Assembly: GCA_003255025.1 (NCBI GenBank)
Contig: QANY01000119.1
Location: forward strand, 62,001 to 126,000
Direction: 5' to 3'
DNA: 64,000 nt
From: Datisca glomerata
Taxonomy: Eukaryota > Streptophyta > Magnoliopsida > Cucurbitales > Datiscaceae
Part shown: piece by piece, positions 34,484 through 45,287 of the stretch
Layout: each line of letters opens with the position of its first letter
Position numbering within the stretch: the first letter of the stretch is position 1
Program-made: the position numbers and the translations under genes
Notes under the pieces: generated by a model
Told to the model about the DNA's origin: nothing
Databases searched by the model: none
Seen by the model: only the letters and a program-made list of their open reading frames with translations

Positions 34484-35934
34484 CCCTCCTTAAAAACGTT
34501 CGTCTTCGAAATAAAGATGCCAAAAAGAATCCAAAAAGCACTAGAAATATCCAAATAGAATCCAAAACTTAACAAATGGTAAAGCACATAACACAAATGA
34601 AGAAAACAAAATCAAGGTTCAATCAATGCGAAGATTGAATGCCCAAGGGCAAGAAGCATACTGACAACAACTACGGTTTAATCGTCATCTTCTTGATGTG
34701 TCAAAGAGAATGCCTTTCCTTTAGCCTTGGTCACAGTTGTGTCATTGTCTTGACCATGTTTAATCACTGGACACTCCTTAAGATAATGCCTAGTCTTCCC
34801 ACACTTGAAATAGGCTTTTTACAACTTATAGCACTGTACAGGATGATGCTTGTTATAAGTGGCACATAAAGGATGAGAACCAATTACTTGTTTCTTTGCA
34901 TCTTGTTATTCAGTATGGTCATCTCGAATCTTCCTTTTATCTAGCAACGAGCGATCAACCCATGATAAATCTTTTCATGAAACATTCTGCTCCATCAACA
35001 ACGCTGCTTCAACCACCGTTGCGTAAGTTGTATGCTTATGGAGTGACACAGAACCCTTTATAATTGGATGAAGCCCCTTTTCAAACGTTTGAGCCTTCTT
35101 GATCTCACTATCAATGTAATGCGTGGCGTAACGAGATAATTTCTCGAACTTGCTTTCATAATAAACAACAATCATATTACCTTACACCAATCTTTGAAAT
35201 TAAGCCTCCTTACTTGTTCTAACGGTGATCAGAAAATACATCTCAAAGAACAAATCCTTAAATCGATCCCAAGTCACTGAATTATGCACAACATCATAAG
35301 CTCTTTGTGTGAGCTCTCACCATTTTTGAACTTGTCGCGTCAGCATAAAACTTGCACAAATATCATTTTGAATCTCTAGACGCATGATAAACTGGAAGAT
35401 CTTCTGCAATCTCACAATCCAATCGTCAACTAACAATGGATCATATGAGTGACTGTCAAATTCGGGGGGGGGGGGGGGGGGGGGGGGNCGGGGGGTTTCA
35501 GCCTCCTAAAGGTGTGGATCAGCTGCACGTCGATTGCTGTAGTCTGTTGTAGTTGCTTTAGTTGAGTTGGTGAGTCATCACTGTCTGCCTCAAGAACTCC
35601 AAAAATTCTTAAAACATTTAGATCATCGTTGTCGAGAGTTTGCAATAGGATCGACCGATGCGTGATTGTTGTTTCTCATAGGGGGTCATTACACTGCTAC
35701 CCACCAAAATTCAAGACTTACCAAAAGCCTAATCTTATCGTGTAAATATAACATAAACATAATCAAACATGCCATAATGAAACTAAAGCATATCATACTG
35801 AATCAATAATTAAAACATACGTATCATGCTTACCTGAATTGTAAGATGAGGAAGGAGCAAAGTGAGCGACATGCCATATTTTTCACTAAGAAAAGACTAC
35901 AGAATCTAAAACCTTTGCTCTGATACCAAACTAT
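34484..35934 (-). pseudogene. Element D: gag-only Ty3/gypsy element (chromovirus-like)
   Basis: Minus-strand order: primer site (35913-35935), gag (35650 to about 34,640), polypurine tract (34487-34495), 3' LTR. Gag pieces include AYDVVHNSVTWDRFKDLFFE, YYESKFEKLSRYATHYIDSE and KKAQTFEKGLHPIIKG (35175-34975), then a CCHC knuckle region with CFKCGKTRHYLKECP-type spacing (about 34,860-34,760). Protease, RT and integrase are absent; gag leads almost directly to the polypurine tract. Stops and a poly-G run containing an N (35465-35507) interrupt gag. Confidence 0.65.
35465..35507. other. Poly-G run with ambiguous base
   Basis: A G homopolymer of about 26 bases is followed by N, C and more G, in the middle of element D gag. 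It is most simply a sequencing or assembly join; the length is unreliable. Confidence 0.7.
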
Positions 35935-35935
35935 A
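35913..35935 (-). other. Primer binding site of element D (initiator Met tRNA type)
   Basis: The minus strand reads TTTGGTATCAGAGCAAAGG, containing TGGTATCAGAGC, the well-known complement of the plant initiator methionine tRNA 3' end used by many Ty3/gypsy chromoviruses and copia elements. Confidence 0.85.
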
Positions 35936-36310
35936 ACGCCTTGATCCACAAGGGTTAAGCATGCGTGGAATTTGATACAAACCATAAATTTGAGAAAATT
36001 CTCAAATATTAAAATCTTATTTTACCCATGATATAAAAACATTGACCTTAAATAGTGGAAGCATTAAACTTATCCATGATAGGAATTTTAATCATTAAAT
36101 AGTAGAAATGATAAAGTGTCTTAAATACATAATTAATAAAACCTTGACAAAGTTGAATTAAACTCTGAAATAAAGTCAAAACTCTAAATCCATAATTTAT
36201 AAATTTTTCACTCATCATAATTCGTAGAAAACATAACGTAAATAAACCACTTATATAACTGAGTTTAACAAAAAACGTTTTCTCAAGTTTTAAATCAATT
36301 CATAAAATGG
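35936..36310 (-). repeat. Remaining 5' LTR end of element D
   Basis: AT-rich sequence directly outside the primer site; on the minus strand it ends GGATCAAGGCGTTATA. It is cut on the right by copia sequence near 36.31 kb, so only the terminal few hundred bases of the LTR remain. Confidence 0.5.
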
Positions 36311-36329
36311 AAACATATATTCCTCTAAT

Positions 36330-37625
36330 CCAACTGGTAATGACAGCCGATACTGATAAGAATGATACACTAACCTTTAAAGAGGCAATGGAAGATCCTA
36401 AAAAGGAGAAATCACAAGCTGTCATGAACCAAGAAATAGAATCGATGTATGGAAACTTATAGATCCACTTGAAGATGTCATACCCATTGGATGTAAATGA
36501 CTCTTCAAGAAGAAAAGAGGTGCAGATGGGAAAGTAGAGACTTTCAAGGCATGACTGATAGCCAAAGGCTATGCATAAAGGGAATGAGTCGATTGTGAAG
36601 AGACATTCTCTCTCGTTGTCATGCTAAAATCCATTCACATATTTTTATCCATAGCCACTACTTTAGACTATTAAATATGATAAATGGATGTCAAGACAAC
36701 TTTTCTGAATAGCTCTCTTGAAGAAAGCATCAATATGATGCAACCAGAAGGGTTCGTGAAAAAGAGGCAATATCAGAAAGTATGCAAGTTGCTTAAATCT
36801 ATTTATGGATTGAAGCAATCATTTAGATCTTGAAATCTTACATTTGATGAAATTATTAAACCGTATGGCTTTGAGCAAATTGTTGAGGAAGCTTGTGTTT
36901 AGAATATAGCAAAGATAAGATAGTGGTTTTCTTAATTCTTTATCTAGACGATATTTACTCATTGGGAAGGATGTAGAAACTTTGTCAAACATAAAGAAGT
37001 GGTTAGCTAAGAAATTCTAAATGAAAGATTCGAGCTATGTTCTAGGCATCTAAATCCTAATGGGTAGAAAGAACAAGCTCTTGGCACTTTCTCAGGCATC
37101 TTATGTTGATAAGGTGCTGGAGTGATTCTCTATGAAAAATTCTAAGAAATGTCAACTATCGATCAGACATGAAATTATCATTTCCAATGAGCAATGTCCA
37201 AAGACACCTCAAGAGGAAAAGGATATTAGAAAGGTTTCTTATGCTTCAGCTCTTGGTAGTCTCATGTATGCAATATGTGTACGAGACCTGACCTCTGTTA
37301 TGCAGTAAGAATTGTCAGTCGTTATCAATCAAATCCTGGTTCATAACATTGGATTGTAGTAAAACACATTCTCAAGTATTTTCGGAGAACGAGAAATTAT
37401 ATGCTTGTTTATTCAGGTGGAGACATGAATCTCAATGGATATATTGATTCTGAATTGGTCTCAAGTCAGCGTCTGGATTGTACACCGATGGTGATCTGAC
37501 TGTTATGGAGATAAAATTGGATCCAGACATGGCTGGCTTATTTACCAAGACGCTTCCTATGAAGTCGTTTGAGGGTCTTGTACAAAGAAATATGGGGCTG
37601 AGAAAGATGCCACATTTGCTTCAGG
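36330..37625 (+). pseudogene. Ty1/copia reverse transcriptase-RNase H remnant
   Basis: Across three frames with many stops one can follow the RVT_2 order: FKEAMEDPKK and VMNQEIESMYGN; KRG-like basic segment; VKRHSLSL-for-ETFSPV region; SIYGLKQ-like LFMD-SNHL; a degraded catalytic region LSRRYLLIGKD; KKWLAKKF-MKDSSYVLGI; SYADKVLE-like SQASYVDKVLE; SALGSLMYAICVRDLTSV; and the RNase H start YIDSELVSSQ. The open frame 37478-37672 covers the end (DPDMAGLFTKTLPMKSFEGL). Integrase, protease and gag are lost, so the 5' side is truncated. Confidence 0.75.
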
Positions 37626-37638
37626 ACAAGTGGAAGAT

Positions 37639-39735
37639 TGTTGGGCATAGATCCCTCAAATCATGTGTTTAGACATTTTTAATATGAAATTACATTTTTA
37701 TTATAATTTCTCTTTTAAATTATTGTTGAATAATTTATATATAAATATATAAAAATCCTATATTCATTAATGAGACTATGACCTTGTATAAGTACTAGAG
37801 GATTACGGTCATAGATAATGAATAAAATTGTCAGTAATATATTCAAGTATGGAATCTTTAGTGAGTAGTTACTAGTACGGTTCACTAAGCATTACGAATG
37901 CATATGATAGACATCTTAGTGAATGTACTTTATATAATAAGATTATATATGACAGGACCGAGGTGAATTATTATATTTATAAACTTGTCATTTATCATAA
38001 GATTTAATACACATTAATCTAATGATCATATGTAAATCAGTCTGAATCCTGAGTAATCATGAAATTATATGCATGTCTACTGGATCTTTTGATTCACTCG
38101 CTAAGGTTTGTTTATGAAATAGGCTATTGACTTTTGTTTTGAAGATTCAGTGATATGGATGGCTGTGAACATGATCTTACAAGATTTAGATCCAAGCTTT
38201 CCTAACAGATCATATATTAGTTTCTTTAAGTGTTAATTCTAGAACTGAATAGTTATTGAGCTCAAACTTATAATAAGATTATAAATTAGCCATTCACTAG
38301 TGAGTTAATGGTACTTAAGGATTCAGAAGTAATTAAAAGGATAGAACGATAGTTCTAACCAACTCTAATTTATTAAATGATTATATCAATGGATTACATG
38401 AGAATACTCTGTAAATACATTATATAATATCTAAGAGTGCAATTCCATATTTATAATGGAATAATAATGAAATTAATAAATATGAATACTTAATTAAAGA
38501 GTTTAATTAATAATCTGATTTGGATCTTAGGATTATGGATATATGGTCCCCAAGTCATCTCTGTACTACACAGTCTAAGGTGTGAATATTTTAGGACATG
38601 ATAAAAAGACTAACTTGCAAAATGAATTATATTTCTGAGGCAAGTATATAATTATGAGATATTTTATGTATGTTGAATTATTTAATATAATTTTTTGAAA
38701 TGATCATTAATAATAATATTGATTAATTTTATGTTAATCGATAAATGAGATAAAATATATAATTTATGAAGATAATATTTAATTATTATGAGCTAATAAT
38801 TCAAATTTTGAATCAAATAAATATGTTGTTTGAACTAACAGATAAGCTAGTTGATAGGAATGATCAGATAAGTTAATTTTTTAATTAACTAATATCTAAA
38901 TATTTATCTTATTAAAATAAATAATAAATTTATAGAAATTGTCACGTGGCATGTTGGACTGCCACATTTCAATAGCTGATTTTGAATCAGAGATTGACAT
39001 TGACTATTGTAGTGCCACATGACACTATTGTGGGACGTGACCCGTTGTAGCGCCATGAGGCACTATGACTCATCACGACACATTGTAGTGCCGGTGGCAC
39101 TACAGTGTTGTATAATTACAGTGGGTCCCATTTCGGTTGAACATTTGTAATTAATTTATTATTTTATGTATACCCCTAAAAATCTGATATGCCATTATCT
39201 AAAAAATATATTGATATTATTCTATTGATTTCAATGTGCTAACAACAAAGTTGTAATCAGGGGTGAATTCACTGAGAATAAAAATTAATTAAAAAGCTAT
39301 GTGAAGAACTTTTAATTGTTTTTCAATCAGAGTTTTGCTCACAAATTAATCATTATAAAAAATCTCTAGATCTCATGTGTTGAGTACATCTAGAGACAGA
39401 AAAGTGTTCTTGATATATTCTGCGTGCTTACACATGTCCTAGTGTGTTTGATGATTGGTTTGGAAGATCGTAATATGGATCTCGAAGTCTATCGTTTGTG
39501 GGATAGCAAGATCGATGTATTGCAAGGGCGCTTGATTGGACTACAAGAGGTATATTTTATATCCATGTATGTCTTTGATTTAATATATAAATATATAATA
39601 GATCAGATCTGAAAAAATATTTTTCAGTTAAAAAATTTTCATCTTTGGGATCTGCAACGACGATCGTTTATCATTTTATAATTTTTTTTAAAACACTACC
39701 ACGCCTTCCACCACGCGTTGCTACTGATTCCAACA
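37639..39735 (+). repeat. 3' LTR of the copia element
   Basis: Begins TGTTGGGCATAGATCC and ends GATTCCAACA, so the termini form the TGTTGG/CCAACA inverted pair typical of copia LTRs. It is preceded by a purine-rich ACAAGTGGAAGAT (37626-37638), the usual copia polypurine tract context. About 2.1 kb, AT-rich, non-coding. The base string AGTAG (39736-39740) would be the target duplication; its partner is lost with the 5' end. Confidence 0.75.
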
Positions 39736-39779
39736 AGTAGAACCAGGGATCTTAATAAACCAGAACTGTGTTCCTTAAT

Positions 39780-41279
39780 CTCAGAATCATGATTCTTTGA
39801 AGGCTTAATGCTCTAAATTCTCATTAAGATCCTGAGCAATCTCGACCCCTTGGATAGAAGGTTCATGTACCCTCTCAGCATCACCATGGATAAGATTATC
39901 TTCCATTGGTTTAGTAACAACCATAGAACCTTCAGCTCTATCATTATGATGTTGCACAGTCAATCTGTCTAAAATAGCATTCACATCTTGATCAAGCACA
40001 ATAACAGTGTGAACATTATCCTTCAGAATCTCTGGAAGAGTAATAATGCCTTCATAAACCTTCTCCTTATCCTTGCCCTTTCTACTCACAAGAATCCACT
40101 CTTGCTTCTATTTAAGGGCAGGTTTAAAAGCTTCAATAGGTTTCTTCTTCTGAGTTTGTTGAGAACAATCATGGAAAAAACCTGGCATTTCTTACATCTT
40201 TTAGGAATATTAAGATACTTAACCTCCACCTTAGCTTCATCAATGCCATAAGCACCAATGTTTATCTCTATAACCTTAGGAAGTTCAGAAAACACATCAA
40301 TTTCTACACAAACCTAAGCAAAAGACAATTTGCATGCACTTGCAGTCACTGCATCTGAGAATAAAGGCTTGCATATTATACTAGTCAATATGCTACTCCC
40401 ATTTTAAGTCCAAAGAATGGAAGGAATATTCCATAAATGAACCCAAACTGGAATCTTGTGCATCTCCTCTTTAGAAAGCAACATATGAGGAGCTCACTGT
40501 TTGAGAATTAAGGGTTTGACTAGGAGATACCAAGGGCCCCCCTTGAAGAATAATATCCTTCTCAGTAGATGAAGAAAAAATTAAAAAGAAAAAGCCATTA
40601 TCTGTCTCAGAAACTTCAATAAGCCCCATGTTTTTCCATAGGCTTTGCGCATGTTGGTTGACAGCATAAAAAGATGAATTTTTTCTCCAAAAAACACCCC
40701 ACAAGGGTTTGCTCCCAAAGCTTCAAACCTTCTTCAAGAATACGATAATGAATAATATACTTTCCACTTACTGTGTCTTTGTAAGGTTGAACATCTTGAA
40801 TAAGGATAGGAACATTTGGTTTTCTCACCCTAGACACCACATTCTCCTTGGATTCCTCATTGATTATCGCCTTATAGACGATACTGTCATTAATATCAAT
40901 AATAGGGGAAATGCCCTGACCAACATTAACCTGCTATGTTTTCGAGTTAGAAGGCAGAGCAGGGAAATCATCATCCTTCTCAAGGTTACTAGTGAAACCT
41001 AACACACTAGTATCCAAAACAGGAATATTGTCACATGGAGAAACAATATCATCAACAGTTTTCCCAGATCTAGAAATAGTTTCTTAATCTGTTAAACCTC
41101 CTGAAACACCCTAATTTGAAGATGAAGCAACCCGTTTTGGAGGTCTACCACGTCCACGTTTTATAAAAAAAAATAGATTTGGATCCCTGTATGACATAAT
41201 CCAAACCTTTAGGGTTAGAAGTTTCATCACCATTCGCGCCATGCAAAGCATGCAAGATAGCTCTACGTGTCCCCTTCAT
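39780..41279 (-). pseudogene. LINE ORF1 (DUF4283-type nucleic-acid-binding protein)
   Basis: Starts at the minus-strand ATG 41279 (MKGTRRAILHALHGANGDET), followed by KRGRGRPPKR and DDFPALPS. The central DUF4283 part appears as LKLWEQTLVGCFLEKK, AQSLWKNMGLIEVSETDNGFFFLIFSS and ILQGGPLV (40840-40471). The CCHC_4-type zinc segment VKYLNIPKRCKKCQVF (about 40,210) and an acidic tail (40089-39805) follow. Stops and frameshifts occur. ORF2 is absent: the sequence ends at the copia LTR border. Confidence 0.7.
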
Positions 41280-42901
41280 CCTCTCGTAGACTTCTCAAGA
41301 TAGAAACCCTAAGCTCCTTTACACCAGCTCTCAGATAGAGGAAGATTGACCACCATGGAAGCATGGCAACTAAGAAAATCCAAGGAACCAAGAGAGAGAA
41401 ACCCTACAGAGAGAATAATGTGAATTTTCAGACAATGAATTTTTATATATAATGTGAATTTTCGGTACATTCATCTATACTTACTTTTAATCCTACATGT
41501 TTCACGCAAAGAAATTGTCCAGAATTAGAATCCAATTTTACTCAAACATTTATAAATAGACTTTCTAAATTATAAACAAAAGGGGAATCATGGTTCAATA
41601 CAAAAAATAATTTCGATGATTCAATTCTTGATTTCAAGTATTCAATACAACCTTTACATGACGTAATATGAAGTATCTAAGCAACACAAGAAAAATATTG
41701 TCATTCATCCTTCGCCAATCACCACTTGCTAAAAATACTCTAAAATCATATTAAGATAATTAAATAAATAAAATCAATAGATTAAGTGAATATAATTAAT
41801 AGTCATTTCAAGCATGCATCTTATGTATTATACTTTATCATCACTACTACTCTGGGATGTTGTGAAAAAACTATTATGTTCTGGCATTGCGTTGTTTTAA
41901 TCAATGATCGAACATCTGGTACTTAACCTTCTAGCTGAGGCACGTTTGCAGATTAGGATAAGCTCCCAACCGATGCCTTCATTCATATTTTTATTATACA
42001 GATTTTAATTATACAGGTCAATACATATATATGATGCAAGTGTAATTAATTTATTATATTTATAGCTAAAATTAATATTTATAATAATAATCTTGTGTTT
42101 ATGTGAAATTAAAAATAAATGTATTTAGCGTTATATCTTTTTAGTTTATGTGAGTAAAACAAGACAATATTTCAATATCCTTATTTTTATTTAATGATAT
42201 ATTATTATTCAGACCAAGTTGTATAACATCGTATTTTCAGGAAAAAAAATGAACCTATAGTAAAAATGTGCTCTAAATAAAGAATTGCGTCACTAAAATT
42301 ACAATGCTCTTTCATGATTCATTTAAAATTGATCTTTTTTTGTATTATAAATTTAATTATTGTTCATAAATTTTGTGTAATTATATTTATGTGACATATT
42401 AATTATACTACTATATTAAATATTAAAGTTTTAAAAAGTGTGTCATTATTGAACTATGCTTTTAAGTTCTATTATTTAAATTTTATAGAGATAAATGATT
42501 TTCTTCCACATTCAAATTACTTAACAGAAAACTGTAGTTTTATAACTTAATTAATAAATAATTTGCTACAAAATTTTTAAAGCCGTCTATATTAAAGCTA
42601 ACTTAAAGATATTTATTAACTATTTGTTTTTTTTCAAATTAATTAAAGTAGAGAATTAGTTGATTATTTATATATTATTTATTTATTTACTTCCAAATTC
42701 AATGTCTAATTTGATCCATTAATTATAATGTAAAAAATAATGAATTACTAAATGATATGTCACATATAAAGTATAATGTATTTTGGGATAATAAGTGACA
42801 AATATTATAAACGAAATGTCACATGTAAAGTAAAAGTTTAAAATCTCCTTCTCAGTAATAAAATATTATAAATTATGGATCATAAATAGTAAATACACAG
42901 C
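41280..42901. other. LINE 5' leader, then AT-rich intergenic DNA
   Basis: 41280-41430 is a likely LINE 5' leader (GA-rich on the minus strand). The rest is AT-rich with no gene or repeat recognised. Confidence 0.45.
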
Positions 42902-44774
42902 TGTAAAGAATTTTTCCCGGTATAGAAAATGCTCTACGAATAAATAATAAAGATCATAATTTAAACAGAGAGTGAGAAAATAAAAACACCATCATTTACG
43001 TGAAAAACTTTTAAAGAAAAGAAAAATCACGAGAAGAACTATGATATTCTCTTATATTTTGTGTATGTATGTGTCTCTTAGCTCTGTGTTGTTCTTTTTT
43101 GTTTGTTGTTACATATGCCTCTATTTATAGACATTCAATCAGTTACAGAGAATCTGATATAGTTTATCTAATTCTATCTGAAAATATGATCAACAGAATA
43201 TTCCATAAGATTTAGCTTATCAACATTAACAACTTAGTAAATCTTGACTGTCTGATCAATCTAATGTTCTTGATTAGCTTTTCTTTGGATTGTCAAGTCG
43301 GCAATTCATATACTTTCATCTGATTGGTTTGTTCCTCATAACTGCCTAGTTGATCATATGGTTCTCGCTCTATCTTCTCTTCGATAGAGTCTAGATCTTA
43401 CCATGTGTCATGTGAAATTTCATCTGTTAATTGGCCCTCATTACACTCGATGAAATTTTATTCGTTGATGTGCAATGATCATCTTTTCTTGTTCTGACGT
43501 TATGTCTGCATGTTTCTGTTCTCACGCGCTTTTTAGAAACATGCAATGTAGTTTTTCAAGAAATTTTTTTATCGTCTACTGCCAGCGATAGCTTCTTCTT
43601 TTCTTTTTGCCCTTATGTTCTTTTGCTCCATTTACAGATACTCTGTGATTGTCGAGTAACTCATTTGTCAGCTTGTCTTTTATGATGATTATTTCTCATT
43701 CATTTGTTGTTATGCATTTCCGTTCCTTTCACTGCAGGCTCATTGATAAAAAATTTCTCATTTTCTTCATTTTTCATTTTCCTTCTCTGGTATGTTAAGA
43801 TCTGTGATAAGGATGTTGTACAAGAATAATAACATAATAATTGAGATGAGTAATGAGTGAGTGTACTATTTCATAATTGCATCGCATGAGTTTGAGTTTG
43901 ATGTTTCACATTTGTTGGTAGAGTTTATACTGTTTCCTTGTTTTCATTTTGTACTTCTGCTTCGATCAATGGGAATTACTCTATTTGTGCAATTTTTCTT
44001 CTATTGAACTCTCTTTTTATCGCTCTTCGCTCCCATTTTTTGTTCTATAGTCATTTTTGTTTCTACTTCTTTTTTGAGTTTCTATATCGTTGTCTTTCCC
44101 GTTCCTGCTTCCAGTTCGGCTTTCATTTCCACTTTTTCTTTTGTTTCCACTTCTGCTTCTGTTGTTGTGGGGGCTTTTATTTGATTTTGAACATTTTGGG
44201 AAGGGATTTCTTGAGTTTTTCTCTCAGTTCACAATAAGAGCACCAAATGTAAATGATTTTTTTTGTATGAAAAACTCTCTACGAACAAATAATAAATATC
44301 ATAACTGAAAGAGAGAGTAAGAGAATAAAGACACCATCATTTACGTGAAAAACCCTTAAAGGGAAGAAAAACCACGAGAAGAACTATGATATTCTCTTAT
44401 AGTTTGTGGAGGTAATTGTCTTTTAGCTCTGTGTGTTTTTTGTATGTTGTTACATATGCCTTTAATTATAAGTCTTCAATCGATTACACAGAATCTGATA
44501 CAGTTTATCTAATTTTATCTGAAAATATGATCAAATGAATATTCCCTAAGATCTAGCTTATCAACATTAACAACTAAGTAAATCTTGACTGTCTGATCAA
44601 TCTAATGGTTTTGATTAGTTTTTATTTAGATTGTCACGTCGGTAATCCATATATTTTCGTCTGATTATTCTTCATAACCGTCTAATTGATTATATGATTT
44701 TCGCTCTATCTTTTTTTCGATAAAATATTAGGCCTAAATCTTTATCTTTCATGTAAAATTTTGTATGTTCTACA
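42902..44774 (-). mobile_element. Small non-autonomous LTR retrotransposon E
   Basis: Direct LTRs 42902-43430 and 44248-44774 share TTTACGTGAAAAAC, CACGAGAAGAACTATGATAT, ACATATGCCT, CTTGACTGTCTGATCAATCT and other blocks. A minus-strand TATA box (CTATAAATAG, 43121-43130) sits inside. The complement of TTGGCCCTCA (43431-43440) gives a TGAGGGCCAA polypurine-like tract, and TTTGGTGCTCTTATTGTGA lies next to the right LTR as primer-site candidate. The internal 820 bp has no gag or pol; the plus strand is rich in TTC/TTT, so the minus strand would code lysine/glutamate-rich peptide if anything. Confidence 0.75.
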
Positions 44775-45043
44775 GCATAAAGCACAAAGTGAAAATGTAG
44801 ACACCAAAAGTTAATTTTCTCGAATATGAATACAGAGGACAATGACATATGAGTGCAGGGTAAATTGAATGGAATCGTATTTTGAACTCTACCTATTGGT
44901 AACCAGCAAACGAAGTCTTGGATGGACGCTACGAGACAGGGTCCCATTTCCTGGATTTAAGAGAAGTGTATTCTGTAAGATTTGAAACTTATTGAGAGGG
45001 ACGAAAAAGCGCAGACATGCAGCCTAGACCCCATTTGACTACA

Positions 45044-45094
<51 letters not shown>

Positions 45095-45287
45095 CCCCCC
45101 CCCCNNCCCCCCCCCCCCCCCCTTGTTCCTTGAAAATTGCAGAGAGTGGCCTTTGAGTTCCACATGTCCAGACACCCCTCTGGGTTTTCTCACGTCTTTT
45201 TCTTCATCGTCCTTTAGTCTTCTTTTTTCTACAAGCTGCTGTAGCTGAAGAGCTACACAGTGGAGTGGAGGTTAAGGATTTGAAAAG
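44775..45287 (+). promoter_or_regulatory. Promoter and 5' UTR region of the ROP gene
   Basis: Lies between element E and the ROP start codon. It includes a long (CT)n run (45041-45091) followed by a C homopolymer with two Ns (45092-45121), then a pyrimidine-rich leader. CT runs upstream of plant start codons often mark transcription starts. No convincing TATA box was found. Element E ends only about 510 bp from the start codon. Confidence 0.5.

Noticed and set aside
37478..37672. Plus-strand 64-codon frame as a small protein gene
   Set aside because: It is the end of the copia polymerase running through the polypurine tract into the LTR.
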